Of a DNA stretch of 64,000 bases, positions 1 through 9,925 are shown piece after piece (positions within the stretch are counted from its first letter, which is position 1; each line of letters opens with the position of its first letter). The position numbers were made by a program, and so were the translations under genes. Under the pieces are notes generated by a model. It had not been told where the DNA came from. It ran no database searches and worked only from the letters and a program-made list of their open reading frames with translations. The DNA comes from Pseudomonas sp. N040 (GTDB lineage: Bacteria > Pseudomonadota > Gammaproteobacteria > Pseudomonadales > Pseudomonadaceae). Location: the NCBI RefSeq assembly GCF_015637705.1, contig NZ_JADOBE010000009.1:144503-208502 (forward strand), written 5' to 3'.

Positions 1-1106
1 AGTACATCCAGCCCAACTTTTTCGGCGCGCGTTTTGCTTTCCTTCGTCGCATGATGCACGGCCTTCAAGCGCTCGATCGGGTCGGCGATGTTCGAGCAGA
101 CGCTGACCGGTATGCCGCCGACATCGTTGCCGCCACTTGAGGCGTCGGTGCGCAGGGAAATAGGCATCAGCGAGGTCAGCGACTCTTCCGGTAGTTCGCC
201 CTTGCGCTCGAGGTACTTGCGTACGGCACCAGCGGCGACGCTGATGAAAATGTCATTCAAGGTGCTGCCGGGCACTTTGTTGCGAATACGCTTGATGCGT
301 GACAGCGGCATGCCAAACCCTTCCATCACGCGATTGCCGGACACTTTCTCGCTGAAACGGGTATGGGGGGCGCGGGGTGGCAGCAGACCCTTGAGCATGT
401 TGGTGATGGAACCGGCATCCATCTCGTCAAGGTGACCGAGCTGCTTTCTGCCGGCGGCGAGCAGCTTGAGGGCGCTACTGGCGGAAAGTCGGGCAAGCTT
501 GCCAATTCGGCCAACGCTATTGGCCACCGAGCGAGTGAGCAGTTCATAGGTTGATGGATTGTATTCGCCAACGATGGTCGGACGGATATTGACAGGATGC
601 AGCTGTTCGGGGGTTTGCGTGTGCAGTTGTGTCAGCAGGTGCACTGCGGCCATGCCGTCGACCACGGCGTGGTGGATCTTGAGGAAGATTGCAAAGGCCC
701 CCTTGGGCAGGTTGGGTATATTGTCCAGGCCCTCGATCACATATACCTCCCACAGGGGACGGGTGCGGTCCAGCGGGCGTGAGTGCAGGCGGGCTACCTG
801 GATCATCAACTGGCGCCAGTCGCCCGGCTCTGGCAGGGCGATGTGGCGGATATGGTATTCCACATCGATCAGCGTATCGGCAACCAGATAAGGACGATCC
901 AGGGCAAAGGGCGCCGTGGCCAGGTGGCGACGGAAGACCGGGTGCAGGTACAGGCGCTCCTCGAAGTGCTGGAGGATATCCTTGAAGCGCACAGCACCGC
1001 CGGGAGCGGTTGTCACGTCATAGATCAGCATCACCCCGACATGGTTGTACACATTGCCGCGCTCGGCAAACAGCGAGACGTTATCGGCGCCGGATAGCTG
1101 ATCCAT
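1..1106 (-). CDS. Wax ester synthase / diacylglycerol O-acyltransferase (WS/DGAT), C-terminus cut by window edge
   Basis: Reading leftward from an ATG at 1106, the frame stays open to base 1 (368 codons), so the C-terminus lies outside the window. The active-site signature HHAVVDG is at residues 145-151, matching the HHxxxDG motif of bacterial WS/DGAT acyltransferases, which make wax esters or triacylglycerol from acyl-CoA and an alcohol or diacylglycerol. The N-terminal LSGADNVSLFAE stretch is also typical of the family. An AGGAG ribosome site sits just before the ATG. The family is usually about 460 residues, so roughly four fifths is visible. In pseudomonads such genes make storage or surface lipid, but the substrate cannot be told from sequence. 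Confidence 0.88.
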   Translation of the reverse strand, partial: MDQLSGADNVSLFAERGNVYNHVGVMLIYDVTTAPGGAVRFKDILQHFEERLYLHPVFRRHLATAPFALDRPYLVADTLIDVEYHIRHIALPEPGDWRQLMIQVARLHSRPLDRTRPLWEVYVIEGLDNIPNLPKGAFAIFLKIHHAVVDGMAAVHLLTQLHTQTPEQLHPVNIRPTIVGEYNPSTYELLTRSVANSVGRIGKLARLSASSALKLLAAGRKQLGHLDEMDAGSITNMLKGLLPPRAPHTRFSEKVSGNRVMEGFGMPLSRIKRIRNKVPGSTLNDIFISVAAGAVRKYLERKGELPEESLTSLMPISLRTDASSGGNDVGGIPVSVCSNIADPIERLKAVHHATKESKTRAEKVGLDV

Positions 1107-1348
1107 TGGACACTCCTTGAATGTGCGGTACCTGAAGGCACTTGCCGGGTATGGTCTGGACACTCGGTTGACAGGGTTTCAGGATGAAGTCCTGCGCAAA
1201 GGAATGCACAACCGGGCATGTTTTTTCATGATAAGTGACGATTGTGGCGGCCGCTATCGACCGCGGCTGTTTCTGCTGTTTATTCGGCAATGGAGTCGGG
1301 CAGGTGCGGTAAAAAGGCAGAGAACCGCAACTGTGTCGCGCGGGCAAC

Positions 1349-1376
1349 AAAAAGGCCGGTAGTGATTGCCGGCCTT
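1349..1376 (-). terminator. Rho-independent terminator of prc
   Basis: An 8-bp perfect stem (AAGGCCGG / CCGGCCTT, 1352-1359 and 1369-1376) is followed in the leftward direction by a run of Us. It lies 30 bases beyond the prc stop. Confidence 0.85.
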
Positions 1377-1405
1377 CTGTCATGTGGAGAGCTTGGCTGA
1401 GGTCG

Positions 1406-3484
1406 TCAGTGCGCCGCTACCGCTGAGCTCAGGCCCAGGTAATCAAGCAGGATGCGCCCGGTTTCGGTGAGGTAGGCGTCATCCTCGGGCTTGATCTTGT
1501 CCTCGGTTGCCGGCAGGGCGTCCTCGTCTTCTTTCTTCAGTTCTTTCAACGCAACTTCACCCTTGGCCACGCGGCGGTTGTTCTCCAGGGCCAGCTGCCG
1601 GGCATCCAGGTCTGCCTGTTGGGCGCGGCGCTTGCTTTCGTTCAGGCTGACTGACGTTTCGAGCATGAGTTGCTTAGACAGTTCCAGGCGGTCGCGGGTA
1701 AACACGAAATCCGGGTTGTTGTCGGTGCGTTGCGCGTGGCGGGCAGTCAGTTCGGCGATGAATGGTTTGAACGGGTCGCTCTTCGGGTCGATGACCGCAT
1801 CGATACGATCCCAGGGCATGGAGTCATCCAGGGCGCTTTCGCCAATTTCCTTGGTGTCGAGAACCGACGGATAGGCAATGTCGGGAATTACACCCTGATG
1901 CTGCGTGCTCTCGCCGGAAACCCGGTAGAACTTCGCCAGGGTCAGCTTGAGCTCACCATGGTTGAGTGGTTGCACAGTCTGCACCGTGCCTTTGCCGAAG
2001 GTCTGGCCGCCGATGACCAGTGCGCGGTGGTAATCCTGCATGGCGCCGGCAAAGATCTCCGAGGCAGAAGCCGAGAGGCGATTGACCAGCACGGCAAGCG
2101 GGCCGCTGTAGAAGATGCCTTGCTCTTCGTCGGCCAGCACATCGACGCGGCCGTCGCTGTTGCGCACCAGTACGGTCGGGCCCTGGTCGATGAACAGCCC
2201 CGTCAGTTCGGTAGCTTCCTGTAGCGAGCCGCCGCCGTTGTCGCGCAGGTCGAGGATCACGCCATCGACTTTGTCTGCCTGCAGTTCGCCGAGCAGCTTT
2301 TTGACATCGCGGGTAGTGCTCTTGTAGTCCGGATCGCCATCACGATAGGCCTTGAAGTCAAGGTAGAAGGCCGGCACGGTGATCACGCCGATGCTGTAGT
2401 CGCGACCAGCGTGGTTCAGCTTGATGATCGACTTGCTGGCGGCCTGGTCTTCCAGCTTCACCGCCTCGCGGGTGATGTGCACGATCTTGCTGGTATCGTC
2501 ATTCGGTGCGTTGGTGGCAGGGATGATTTCCAGGCGCACAACCGAGCCCTTGGGGCCACGCACCAGCTTGACCACCTCATCCAGGCGCCAGCCGATCACG
2601 TCGACTATTTCGCTGTCGCCCTGGGCGACACCAATGATCCTGTCCGCCGGGGCGACCTGCTTGGTCTTTTCCGCCGGGCCCGCCGGAACCAGGCGCACGA
2701 CCTTGACGTATTCGTTGTCGGTCTGCAGCACGGCACCGATGCCTTCCAGCGACAGGCTCATGTTGATGTCGAAGTTTTCCGCGCCTTCCGGGGAAAGGTA
2801 ATTGGTATGCGGGTCGTAGGTTTGCGCAAAAGCATTCATGTAGGCCTGGAAGATGTCTTCTCCCTGGGTCTGCGCAATGCGGTTCAGCTGGTTCTGGTAG
2901 CGCTTGCTCAGCAGCTTCTGAATCGCCGCGGGGTCCTTGCCGGCAATCTTCAGGCGCAGCACTTCATCCTTCAGGCGCATGCGCCAGAGGTCATCGAGTT
3001 CGGCGTTGTCCCGTGCCCAGGGCGCCTTTTCCCGGTCTATCTGCAGGCTCTCGTCAACCGTGAAGTCGATGCTGTCGACGCCCTTGGACAGCTGCTGCAA
3101 GGCAAACTGCAGGCGTTCCTGCTGACGCAGCAGATAGACCTTGTAGATAGCGAAGCCGGGCTTGAGGTTGCCGCCCTTGAGGAAGTCATCGAAATTGCTC
3201 TGCCAAGGATCGAACTGGGCAATGTCCTGGGCAGTGAAAAAGCTGCGCGAAGGGTCGAGCAATTTCAGGTAGCTCTGGTAGATCTTGACCGAGCGGGCAT
3301 CGTCCAGCGGTGGCTTGTTGTAATGATGGCGCTTGAGCAGTTCAACCATGTTCAGGCTCGCGATCACCTGCTCGCGTTCAGGCTGCAGGGTCTTCCACTG
3401 GTCGGGCAGCGCGGTGGCTGCCAGCGTCAGGGCGCTAAACAGGAGGGAAATGCTGAAAATGCTGACGGAAAGTGTGCGTTTCAT
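1406..3484 (-). CDS. prc: Tail-specific (carboxy-terminal processing) protease Prc
   Basis: Periplasmic S41 serine protease that degrades or trims proteins from the C-terminus; in Pseudomonas the orthologue also acts on envelope-stress regulators. I chose the ATG at 3484 because it starts a clean signal peptide (MKRTLSVSIF..., cleavage near residue 22); the frame extends 22 codons further upstream to 3550 without a signal-like sequence. This gives 692 residues, a normal Prc length. The order is N-terminal helical domain, PDZ about 240-325, S41 core, then a DUF3340-type C-terminal region. Catalytic Ser is in SASASEIF (about S473) and Lys in FGKGTVQ (about K498), at the 25-residue spacing of E. 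coli S430/K455. It ends at a strong terminator. Confidence 0.96.
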   Translation of the reverse strand: MKRTLSVSIFSISLLFSALTLAATALPDQWKTLQPEREQVIASLNMVELLKRHHYNKPPLDDARSVKIYQSYLKLLDPSRSFFTAQDIAQFDPWQSNFDDFLKGGNLKPGFAIYKVYLLRQQERLQFALQQLSKGVDSIDFTVDESLQIDREKAPWARDNAELDDLWRMRLKDEVLRLKIAGKDPAAIQKLLSKRYQNQLNRIAQTQGEDIFQAYMNAFAQTYDPHTNYLSPEGAENFDINMSLSLEGIGAVLQTDNEYVKVVRLVPAGPAEKTKQVAPADRIIGVAQGDSEIVDVIGWRLDEVVKLVRGPKGSVVRLEIIPATNAPNDDTSKIVHITREAVKLEDQAASKSIIKLNHAGRDYSIGVITVPAFYLDFKAYRDGDPDYKSTTRDVKKLLGELQADKVDGVILDLRDNGGGSLQEATELTGLFIDQGPTVLVRNSDGRVDVLADEEQGIFYSGPLAVLVNRLSASASEIFAGAMQDYHRALVIGGQTFGKGTVQTVQPLNHGELKLTLAKFYRVSGESTQHQGVIPDIAYPSVLDTKEIGESALDDSMPWDRIDAVIDPKSDPFKPFIAELTARHAQRTDNNPDFVFTRDRLELSKQLMLETSVSLNESKRRAQQADLDARQLALENNRRVAKGEVALKELKKEDEDALPATEDKIKPEDDAYLTETGRILLDYLGLSSAVAAH

Positions 3485-3614
3485 GCTGATTCGACTTGAG
3501 TATTGGTATTGACGCATATTAAGACGTTTATGCGCGGCTGCGGGTTCCATTGAACCTGTGCAAAAGACCGATTAATTCTGAGTGAGCCTTTATGAAGGGC
3601 ACTATGGAGGCAGC

Positions 3615-4577
3615 GTGAGGGCATTGCAAGGCGTTGAAGGGCGGCCGGAGTGGGCTGAATCTGCGGTGCCGCCTTGTGACATCGGGCAGGTCCGTATCCA
3701 TGTCGCGGCTGCCGGGCTCAATCGTGCCGACCTGCTGCAGATAGCCGGCCACTATGCTCCGCCAGCAGGCACGAGCACGGTGCTGGGGCTCGAGTGTTCA
3801 GGTGTTATCAGCGAGGTGGGCGCCGGCAGCAGGTGGCGGGTGGGGGATCGCGTTTGCGCCTTGCTGGCCGGTGGTGGCATGGCGCAGGAAGTGGTGGTGG
3901 ATGCCCTGCATGTCTTGCCGGTGCCTGACGGCATCAGCCTGCCCGAGGCGGCCGCCTTGCCGGAAGTCTATGCCACTGCCTGGCTCAACCTGTTCCAGTT
4001 GGCGCGGCTCGAGCCGGGTGAAAAAGTCCTGCTGCACGCCGGGGCCAGTGGCGTCGGTTCTGCCGCGATTCAGTTGTGCAAGGCTTTCGGTAGCCCCTGC
4101 TGGGTCAGTGTCGGTTCCGTCGAGCGCCTGAACTATTGCCTGGAACTGGGCGCTCAGGGTGGCGTATTGCGCGGTGAAGCCATGCAGGGGCTGCGCGACT
4201 TTGCCCCCTTTGATGTGATTCTTGACCCGGTGGGCGGCGGTTACGCGGCACTCAACCTGCAATTGCTGGCACTGGATGGTCGCTGGGTGAACATCGGGCT
4301 GATGGGCGGTCGCCATGCCGAGCTGGATTTTGCCCAACTGCTGCTCAAACGGGTGCAGCTGACCGGCTCGACCCTGCGCAATCGCGATGACTCGTTCAAG
4401 GCCGGGCTGCTCGCCGAGCTCGCGCGGAATGTCTGGCCGTTATTTGCCGAGGGCCGGCTCAAGCCGCAGTTGCAGCAAAGCTTTGCGGCGGTGCAGGCCG
4501 AAGCGGCGTTTGCCGCGCTGGCGAGCAACGCGGTGAACGGCAAGCTGGTGCTGGTGCTGGATGACAGCCTGGTCTGA
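3615..4577 (+). CDS. NAD(P)H quinone oxidoreductase-like medium-chain dehydrogenase (PIG3/Qor type)
   Basis: 320-residue zinc-independent medium-chain reductase. The nucleotide-binding loop HAGASGVGSAAIQ and the N-terminal GroES-like fold (RVGDRVCALLAGG) are clear, and no structural-zinc cysteine cluster is present. I place the start at the GTG at 3615, preceded by GGAGG four bases upstream; this gives the usual M-x-A-L-Q-G beginning. The frame is open to an ATG at 3582 without a Shine-Dalgarno. Family members reduce quinones with NADPH. The gene stands alone between prc (divergent) and apeB (convergent). Confidence 0.88.
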   Translation: MRALQGVEGRPEWAESAVPPCDIGQVRIHVAAAGLNRADLLQIAGHYAPPAGTSTVLGLECSGVISEVGAGSRWRVGDRVCALLAGGGMAQEVVVDALHVLPVPDGISLPEAAALPEVYATAWLNLFQLARLEPGEKVLLHAGASGVGSAAIQLCKAFGSPCWVSVGSVERLNYCLELGAQGGVLRGEAMQGLRDFAPFDVILDPVGGGYAALNLQLLALDGRWVNIGLMGGRHAELDFAQLLLKRVQLTGSTLRNRDDSFKAGLLAELARNVWPLFAEGRLKPQLQQSFAAVQAEAAFAALASNAVNGKLVLVLDDSLV

Positions 4578-4594
4578 GCCGGCCCTGTGCTAGC

Positions 4595-5884
4595 TCAGAC
4601 CAGCTCGGCGCAACCAAAGAACGCCGTCAGCACCTTGACCAGGTGCGCCAGGTCGTGACTGCCAGCAAGCTCGCGAATCGAATGCATGGCGAAGGTCGGC
4701 AGGCCGATATCCACGGTGCGGATGCCGAGATGGCTGGCAGTGATCGGGCCGATGGTCGAGCCGCAACCCAGGTCACTACGGGTCACGAAGCTCTGTACCG
4801 GAACTTCTTCGGTCAGGCACAGGTGGCGGAAGAATCCGGCGGTTTCGCTGTTGGTGGCGTATCGCTGATTGCTGTTGGTCTTGATCACCGGCCCGCCGTT
4901 GAGCAGCGGGCCATGGTTGCAGTCGTGCTTGTCGGCATAGTTGGGATGCAGGCCGTGGGCGTTGTCGGCGGACACCAGCAGCGAGCGCTGGATGGTCCGC
5001 ACGAAGGCATCCCCGGCCGGGAGCAGGCGCCGCAGCACTTGCTCGAGCATCGGGCCATCCGCGCCGCAGGCCGAGCTGGAGCCGACTTCCTCGTGGTCGC
5101 TGCAGACCAGTACGCAGCTTTCCTCGTTCTTGCTGCCGAGCAGGGCCTGCAAGCCGGCATAGCAGGACAACAGGTTGTCCAGCCGTGCGCCACTCAGGAA
5201 GTCGCCTTCCAGTCCCGTTACGGCGGCGCCCTGGGTATCGTAGAAACTCAGTTCGAAATCGAGCACGGCGTCAGCGCTGATGCCGTGTTCGCGGCTCAGT
5301 TGCTCGGCGAGCAGGTCACGGAACTCGCGGCGTTCGCCGGCAGCCAGTTGTGCCAGAAGCGGCGGCAGCTCGGTCTGGGCATTGATCGGCCAACCCTGGT
5401 TGGCGTCACGGTTCAGGTGGATGGCCAGGTTGGGGATCACGGCGATCGGGCGCTGAAAGTCGATCAGCTGGCTCTCGACCTTACCGGCGGCACGGTAGGT
5501 AACCCGCCCGGCAAGCGACAGGTCACGGTCGAACCAGGGCGCCAACAAGGCACCGCCATAGACCTCAACGCCCAGCTGCCAGAAGCCGTTCTTGTGCAGT
5601 TCGGGGTGTGGCTTGACCCGCAGGCAGGGACTGTCGGTGTGTGCGCCGACCATGCGGATACCGCTCTCGGCCAGCGGACGCTTGCCCAGTTTGACGGCGA
5701 TGATCGATGAGTCATTGCGGGTGATATAGAAACGACCGCCGCCCTCGCTGCGCCAGCTGTCACGCTCGTCAAACCGCTGGTAACCGGCCGCCTCGAGGCG
5801 TTGCGCCAGGCTGCGGGTGGCGTGAAAGGGGGTGGGAGAAGTCTTCAGAAAGTCGATCAGACCCTGGTTGAGTTCGGCGCGCAT
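4595..5884 (-). CDS. apeB: M18 family aminopeptidase ApeB
   Basis: Cytosolic zinc aminopeptidase of the aspartyl-aminopeptidase (M18) family. The start at 5884 ([12 protein letters not shown]) gives exactly 429 residues, the pseudomonad length, and puts the metal-ligand histidines at H82 (VGAHTDSP), H156 (LAIHLNRD) and H401 (FAMHSIRE), the positions known for P. aeruginosa ApeB. The DHEEVGS block carries the other metal and catalytic residues. An in-frame ATG four codons upstream is less likely because homologues begin MRA. Confidence 0.95.
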   Translation of the reverse strand: MRAELNQGLIDFLKTSPTPFHATRSLAQRLEAAGYQRFDERDSWRSEGGGRFYITRNDSSIIAVKLGKRPLAESGIRMVGAHTDSPCLRVKPHPELHKNGFWQLGVEVYGGALLAPWFDRDLSLAGRVTYRAAGKVESQLIDFQRPIAVIPNLAIHLNRDANQGWPINAQTELPPLLAQLAAGERREFRDLLAEQLSREHGISADAVLDFELSFYDTQGAAVTGLEGDFLSGARLDNLLSCYAGLQALLGSKNEESCVLVCSDHEEVGSSSACGADGPMLEQVLRRLLPAGDAFVRTIQRSLLVSADNAHGLHPNYADKHDCNHGPLLNGGPVIKTNSNQRYATNSETAGFFRHLCLTEEVPVQSFVTRSDLGCGSTIGPITASHLGIRTVDIGLPTFAMHSIRELAGSHDLAHLVKVLTAFFGCAELV

Positions 5885-5950
5885 GCTCGGCTCCATACAT
5901 TGATGCGGCGAGTTTAACGCATCGCTCGGGCCTGCACCTGCCCCCGCAGC

Positions 5951-6445
5951 TTACTCGGTGCGCGCCTGCCCGCTATAGGTAAGCGGGGCCCGGCAGCGCC
6001 GGCACAGGTATCGATGCCCGCGGCGGACCATGGCGTGACGCCTGGCGCTGAAAGGAAACTCGCCATCAATACAGTCGCAACGGTAGATGAAGCGGGTGAC
6101 GGCCCTGCGCGTGACGGCATAAGTGTGGCAGCGCAGTGCCGGCAGTTGGTAAACCTCGTGCATGATCTGCCGCCATTCGGTTCCGTGGGGCTGGATGCGC
6201 GGGCCGAACAGGGTATGCGCAAGCAGATGGGCAACCTCATGGGCTACGGTCTGGCGCAGGAAGTCTTGCGGATTGTCGCGATACAGCTGCGGGTTGAAAC
6301 GCAGCTTGTTTTCCTGCAGATGCGCGACGCCGGCTTTCTGCCCGCGCAGCTGGAAGGACAGCGTAGGGCGGCTGAAGCGCTGTTGGAAAAAGGCTTCGGC
6401 CAGCTGATAGCAGGCTTCAACACGAGCGTGGATCAGGTCAGGCAT
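5951..6445 (-). CDS. sprT: SprT family zinc metalloprotease-like protein
   Basis: 164-residue protein with the SprT/Spartan-like HExxH motif (HEVAH, residues 69-73) and a C-terminal zinc ribbon of two CxC/CxxC pairs (CDC at 123-125 and CRRC at 148-151). Length and layout match bacterial SprT. The biochemical role of bacterial SprT is poorly defined; the eukaryotic relative Spartan cleaves DNA-protein crosslinks. It lies downstream of the Yip1 gene on the same strand but is separated from it by a terminator. Confidence 0.92.
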   Translation of the reverse strand: MPDLIHARVEACYQLAEAFFQQRFSRPTLSFQLRGQKAGVAHLQENKLRFNPQLYRDNPQDFLRQTVAHEVAHLLAHTLFGPRIQPHGTEWRQIMHEVYQLPALRCHTYAVTRRAVTRFIYRCDCIDGEFPFSARRHAMVRRGHRYLCRRCRAPLTYSGQARTE

Positions 6446-6509
6446 GCGGCACTCCGGCAGAAGTGTCGATTATGCCCAAGCTGCGCCAAGTCGGCAGCCT
6501 GAAAACGAC

Positions 6510-6533
6510 GAAGCCGCCTGATGCGGCGGCTTC
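6510..6533 (-). terminator. Hairpin terminator after the Yip1-family gene
   Basis: A 9-bp stem (GAAGCCGCC / GGCGGCTTC) follows the stop at 6553 in the leftward direction. The U-rich tail is weak (UCGUCGUUUU), so the call is moderate. Confidence 0.6.
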
Positions 6534-6552
6534 GCGGATTCAAGACAGCTTG

Positions 6553-7152
6553 CTAGCTAGTGTAAACCGGGCCGACGCCCACGCCCCACATCACCACTGA
6601 CATGGCAATCATGGCAACCAGCAGTACCAGGCCAATCGCCAGGATCGAGCTGGCATAGAGGAAGCCTTCCTCCTCGGGAATATTCATGAAGGTGGGTATG
6701 CCCACATACAGCAGGTACACCGTGTAGCAGATGGCTGCGGTGCCAACCAGCATGGCCAGCCACAAATTCGGATACAGCGCGGCGAGCCCGCCGATGAACA
6801 GTGGAGTGGCGTTATAGGCGGCAAAGACAATGCACTGCGCGATGGTGGGCGTTGCGTCATAGGTCCGCGCCATCCAGTGGATGAAGGCACCCATGGCAGC
6901 AATGCCGATGAGCATGGCGATGTAGGTCATGACGGTCAGTTGCAGCGCGCTGGCTTCCGTCAGCTTGACCGGATCGCCATTTCCCACTATCCAGCCAACC
7001 TGAGTGGTTCCAATGTAGGCGCTGATTACCGGGATCGCTGCGAGAATCAGGATGTGGGTGAAATACATGTGGCTGATACTTTCTTCTTCGCCACGGATTT
7101 CCTTCCATTCCTGATCCGGATGAGTGAATAGCCCCAAAACGTGATGGATCAT
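6553..7152 (-). CDS. Yip1 domain integral membrane protein
   Basis: 199-residue protein with five or so hydrophobic segments and a short cytosolic N-terminus (MIHHVLGLFTHPDQEWKEI) typical of bacterial Yip1-domain proteins, which begin with a helix carrying the P-x-x-x-W motif. The ATG at 7152 is preceded by GGGGAGG and preferred over upstream codons in frame. Function of the bacterial family is not established; an inner-membrane location is clear. Transcribed divergently from ttcA. Confidence 0.85.
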   Translation of the reverse strand: MIHHVLGLFTHPDQEWKEIRGEEESISHMYFTHILILAAIPVISAYIGTTQVGWIVGNGDPVKLTEASALQLTVMTYIAMLIGIAAMGAFIHWMARTYDATPTIAQCIVFAAYNATPLFIGGLAALYPNLWLAMLVGTAAICYTVYLLYVGIPTFMNIPEEEGFLYASSILAIGLVLLVAMIAMSVVMWGVGVGPVYTS

Positions 7153-7505
7153 GCATGCACCTCCCCTAATAGTACGGACGCTTTCAGCCAGCGGCCCTGC
7201 GCGCATTACCAGCGCCACCGGGTACACGGCTCAACCAGTGCGACCGTTAGTCGCAGTATAGGCAAGGGAATTTTCTGGCATGAAAAGTCATTAGAGCAAA
7301 TTCGTCTTTAAATAATTATTTTAATATCAATTTTATGGTTTTCAGGGTGTTGTCAGTGGCTTGTGTCCGCAACGTGTCACTGCCGTGATCGGAGCCGTTT
7401 CCAGCGTCCGGGCTGGGTCGTCCGCCCGCGCTGCAGGGGTGGGGTGAGCATTGGTTTGAGGGTAAAATAACCGACTTTCGTTTTTGATCGAGATATCCAG
7501 GCACC
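7153..7505. other. Intergenic region between the Yip1 gene and ttcA, AT-rich core
   Basis: No gene is seen. The stretch 7270-7345 is markedly AT-rich against the GC-rich background and should hold the divergent promoters. In the leftward direction TATACT around 7255 is a possible -10 for the Yip1 gene, with no convincing -35. No FNR/ANR box or riboswitch was recognised. Confidence 0.4.
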
Positions 7506-8330
7506 ATGGGCGAGCTTTCGGTAAACCAGAACAAATTGCAAAAACGCCTGCGTCGGCTGGCCGGCGAGGCGGTTGCCGACTTCAGCATGATCGAGGATGG
7601 CGACAAGGTGATGGTCTGCCTGTCCGGGGGCAAGGACAGCTACACCATGCTGGATATCCTGTTGTATCTGCAGAAGGTCGCGCCAATCAGCTTCGAGTTG
7701 GTAGCGGTGAACATGGACCAGAAGCAACCGGGTTTCCCAGAGCACGTGCTGCCGCAGTATCTGGAATCCATCGGCGTGCCGTACCACGTGATCGAGAAGG
7801 ATACCTACTCGGTGGTCAAGGAGAAGATTCCGGAAGGCAAGACCACCTGCTCGCTGTGCTCGCGTCTGCGTCGCGGCACCCTTTATACCTACGCTGACGA
7901 GATCGGCGCGACCAAAATGGCGCTGGGGCATCACCGTGATGACATCCTCGAGACCTTCTTCCTCAACATGTTCTACGGTGGCACCCTCAAGGCCATGCCG
8001 CCCAAGCTGCTGGCTGACGACGGGCGTAATGTGGTGATCCGGCCGCTGGCCTACTGCAGCGAGAAGGACATCGAGGCTTACGCCCAGCTCAAGGCGTTTC
8101 CGATCATTCCGTGCAATCTCTGTGGCTCGCAGGAGAACCTGCAGCGTCAGGTGGTCAAGGAGATGCTGCAGGAGTGGGAACGCAAGAGCCCCGGGCGAAC
8201 CGAGATCATGTTTCGCGCCTTGCAGAATGTAGTGCCCTCGCAATTGGCAGACCGCAAGCTGTTCGACTTCAACAGCCTGAAGATCGATGCGGCGGCCACC
8301 CCGCGCTTTGTCGAAGTGATGAATCTCTAG
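7506..8330 (+). CDS. ttcA: tRNA 2-thiocytidine(32) synthetase TtcA
   Basis: 274-residue enzyme that thiolates C32 of certain tRNAs using ATP and a 4Fe-4S cluster. The PP-loop SGGKDS is at residues 40-45. The cluster-binding cysteines are C115 and C118 (CSLC) and C206 in CNLC, with the spacing of E. coli C122, C125 and C213. It heads a rightward series with the Tag-like and Sir2-like genes (gaps of about 40-50 bp), so co-transcription is likely. Confidence 0.96.
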   Translation: MGELSVNQNKLQKRLRRLAGEAVADFSMIEDGDKVMVCLSGGKDSYTMLDILLYLQKVAPISFELVAVNMDQKQPGFPEHVLPQYLESIGVPYHVIEKDTYSVVKEKIPEGKTTCSLCSRLRRGTLYTYADEIGATKMALGHHRDDILETFFLNMFYGGTLKAMPPKLLADDGRNVVIRPLAYCSEKDIEAYAQLKAFPIIPCNLCGSQENLQRQVVKEMLQEWERKSPGRTEIMFRALQNVVPSQLADRKLFDFNSLKIDAAATPRFVEVMNL

Positions 8331-8370
8331 GCCTGATCCGCGGTTGTTTCGCCAGTTCATGGAGGTGGGT

Positions 8371-9042
8371 ATGCGCGACTACAAATGGCTGCATGAGTAC
8401 TGCCTGAACCGTTTTGGTTCGGCCGAAGCCCTGGCGGCCCGTTTGCCGCAACCCAGGCCGGATGCCGAGTTGCGTGCCATCCCGGATGACCGTTACCTGT
8501 CGCTCATTGCCTTGCGGGTGTTTCGCGCCGGCCTCAAGCACAGTCTGGTGGATGCCAAGTGGCCGGCATTCGAGGCGGCCTTTTTCGGCTTCGACCCGCA
8601 GAAAGTGGTGCTCATGGGGGCCGAGCATCTGGAGCGACTGATGCAGGATGCCCGGCTGATCCGCCACCTGGGCAAGCTCCGCAGTGTGCCGCGCAATGCC
8701 CAGTTCGTGCTCGATGTGGCGCGCGAGAAGGGCAGCTTTGGCGCGCTGTTCGCTGACTGGCCGGTCAGCGATATCGTCGGCCTGTGGAAGTACCTGGCCA
8801 GGCATGGCAGCCAGCTCGGTGGGCTTTCTGCCCCCCGGCTGCTGCGCATGATCGGCAAGGACACCTTTATCCCGACCGAGGATATGGTGACGGCGCTGAA
8901 GGCGCAGGGCATTGTCGACAAGGCGCCGACCAGCCTGAAGGAGCTGGCGGCGGTGCAGGCAGCCTTCAACCAGTGGCATGCCGAGAGCGGCCGACCACTG
9001 TGCCAGCTGTCGGTGATGCTCGCGCACACGGTCAACCATTGA
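8371..9042 (+). CDS. DNA-3-methyladenine glycosylase I (Tag) family protein
   Basis: 223 residues. The block FRAGLKHSLVDAKWPAFEAA, the GFDPQKV stretch and DARLIRHLGKL match the COG2818 Tag fold, a base-excision enzyme removing 3-methyladenine. The sequence is more divergent than canonical Tag, so the substrate may differ. The start at 8371 is preceded by GGAGG (ATGGAGGTGGGT); a leader ATG nine codons earlier is not needed. It follows ttcA by 40 bp and precedes the sirtuin by 48 bp. Confidence 0.82.
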   Translation: MRDYKWLHEYCLNRFGSAEALAARLPQPRPDAELRAIPDDRYLSLIALRVFRAGLKHSLVDAKWPAFEAAFFGFDPQKVVLMGAEHLERLMQDARLIRHLGKLRSVPRNAQFVLDVAREKGSFGALFADWPVSDIVGLWKYLARHGSQLGGLSAPRLLRMIGKDTFIPTEDMVTALKAQGIVDKAPTSLKELAAVQAAFNQWHAESGRPLCQLSVMLAHTVNH

Positions 9043-9090
9043 TACGCGGACACCATATGAACCAGCGGGCTCCTGCGCAGGGGCATTGAG

Positions 9091-9858
9091 ATGGATCAGG
9101 CAATCGCACGGGTGGCTCGGGCCATCGAATGCGCCGAGCGCATCCTGGTGATCAGCGGTGCCGGGCTCTCGGCGGAGTCCGGCCTGCCCACCTACCGCGG
9201 TATTGGCGGCCTGTATAACGGCTTCACCGAGGACGGCCTGCCGATCGAGCAGGTGCTCTCGGGTCCCGTTCTGCGCAGCCAGCCGGCATTGTGCTGGAAG
9301 TACCTGGCCGAACTGGGGCGCGCCTGCCTGGGGGCGCAACCCAATGCCGGTCACCTGGCGATTGCCGAGTTGCAGCGGCGCAAGCCGCAGTGCTGGGTGC
9401 TGACGCAGAATATCGATGGCTTTCACCAGCGCGCCGGCTCGCCGGAAGAGCGGCTGATTTGTATCCACGGCGCCATGCAGCCGCTGTACTGCCAATCCTG
9501 CGCTGCCGAGAGCGAAACGCTGGAGGCGGCGCTCAGGGGTGGTTTGCCGCCCCGGTGCCAGGCCTGCGGCGGCATCCTGCGCCCGCCGGTGGTGCTGTTC
9601 GAGGAAATGCTGCCCGAGGCGGCGCTTGAGCAGCTCTACAGTGAGCTGGGCAAAGGCTTTGAAGTGGTGCTGCTGGTCGGTACCAGCGCCAGCTTTCCCT
9701 ACATCGCCGAGCCGGTATTGCGCACGCGGCAGGCAGGCGGCTTTACTGCTGAAATCAACCCGGATCTGACCCTGCTGAGCCACAGCGTGGATGTCCGGCT
9801 GGCGGGAAGGGCGTTAGATGTCCTGGTAAACCTACTGAGTCACATTTCGTCACATTAA
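9091..9858 (+). CDS. Sir2 family NAD-dependent protein deacylase
   Basis: 255-residue sirtuin. NAD-binding GAGLSAESGLPTYRG begins at residue 23, the TQNIDG motif is at 105-110, catalytic His is H126, and the zinc site is two CxxC pairs at 134/137 and 156/159. It removes acyl groups from lysines using NAD. The CobB-type Y-x-x-R desuccinylase signature is not obvious, so acyl preference is open. Last gene of the ttcA-Tag-Sir2 group. Confidence 0.92.
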   Translation: MDQAIARVARAIECAERILVISGAGLSAESGLPTYRGIGGLYNGFTEDGLPIEQVLSGPVLRSQPALCWKYLAELGRACLGAQPNAGHLAIAELQRRKPQCWVLTQNIDGFHQRAGSPEERLICIHGAMQPLYCQSCAAESETLEAALRGGLPPRCQACGGILRPPVVLFEEMLPEAALEQLYSELGKGFEVVLLVGTSASFPYIAEPVLRTRQAGGFTAEINPDLTLLSHSVDVRLAGRALDVLVNLLSHISSH

Positions 9859-9925
9859 GTTTGTAAGAAAGCTCCTTTTAGGGTAGTTTCGGCCGTCCTG
9901 ATTATTAACCGACACGGTCGTGCCC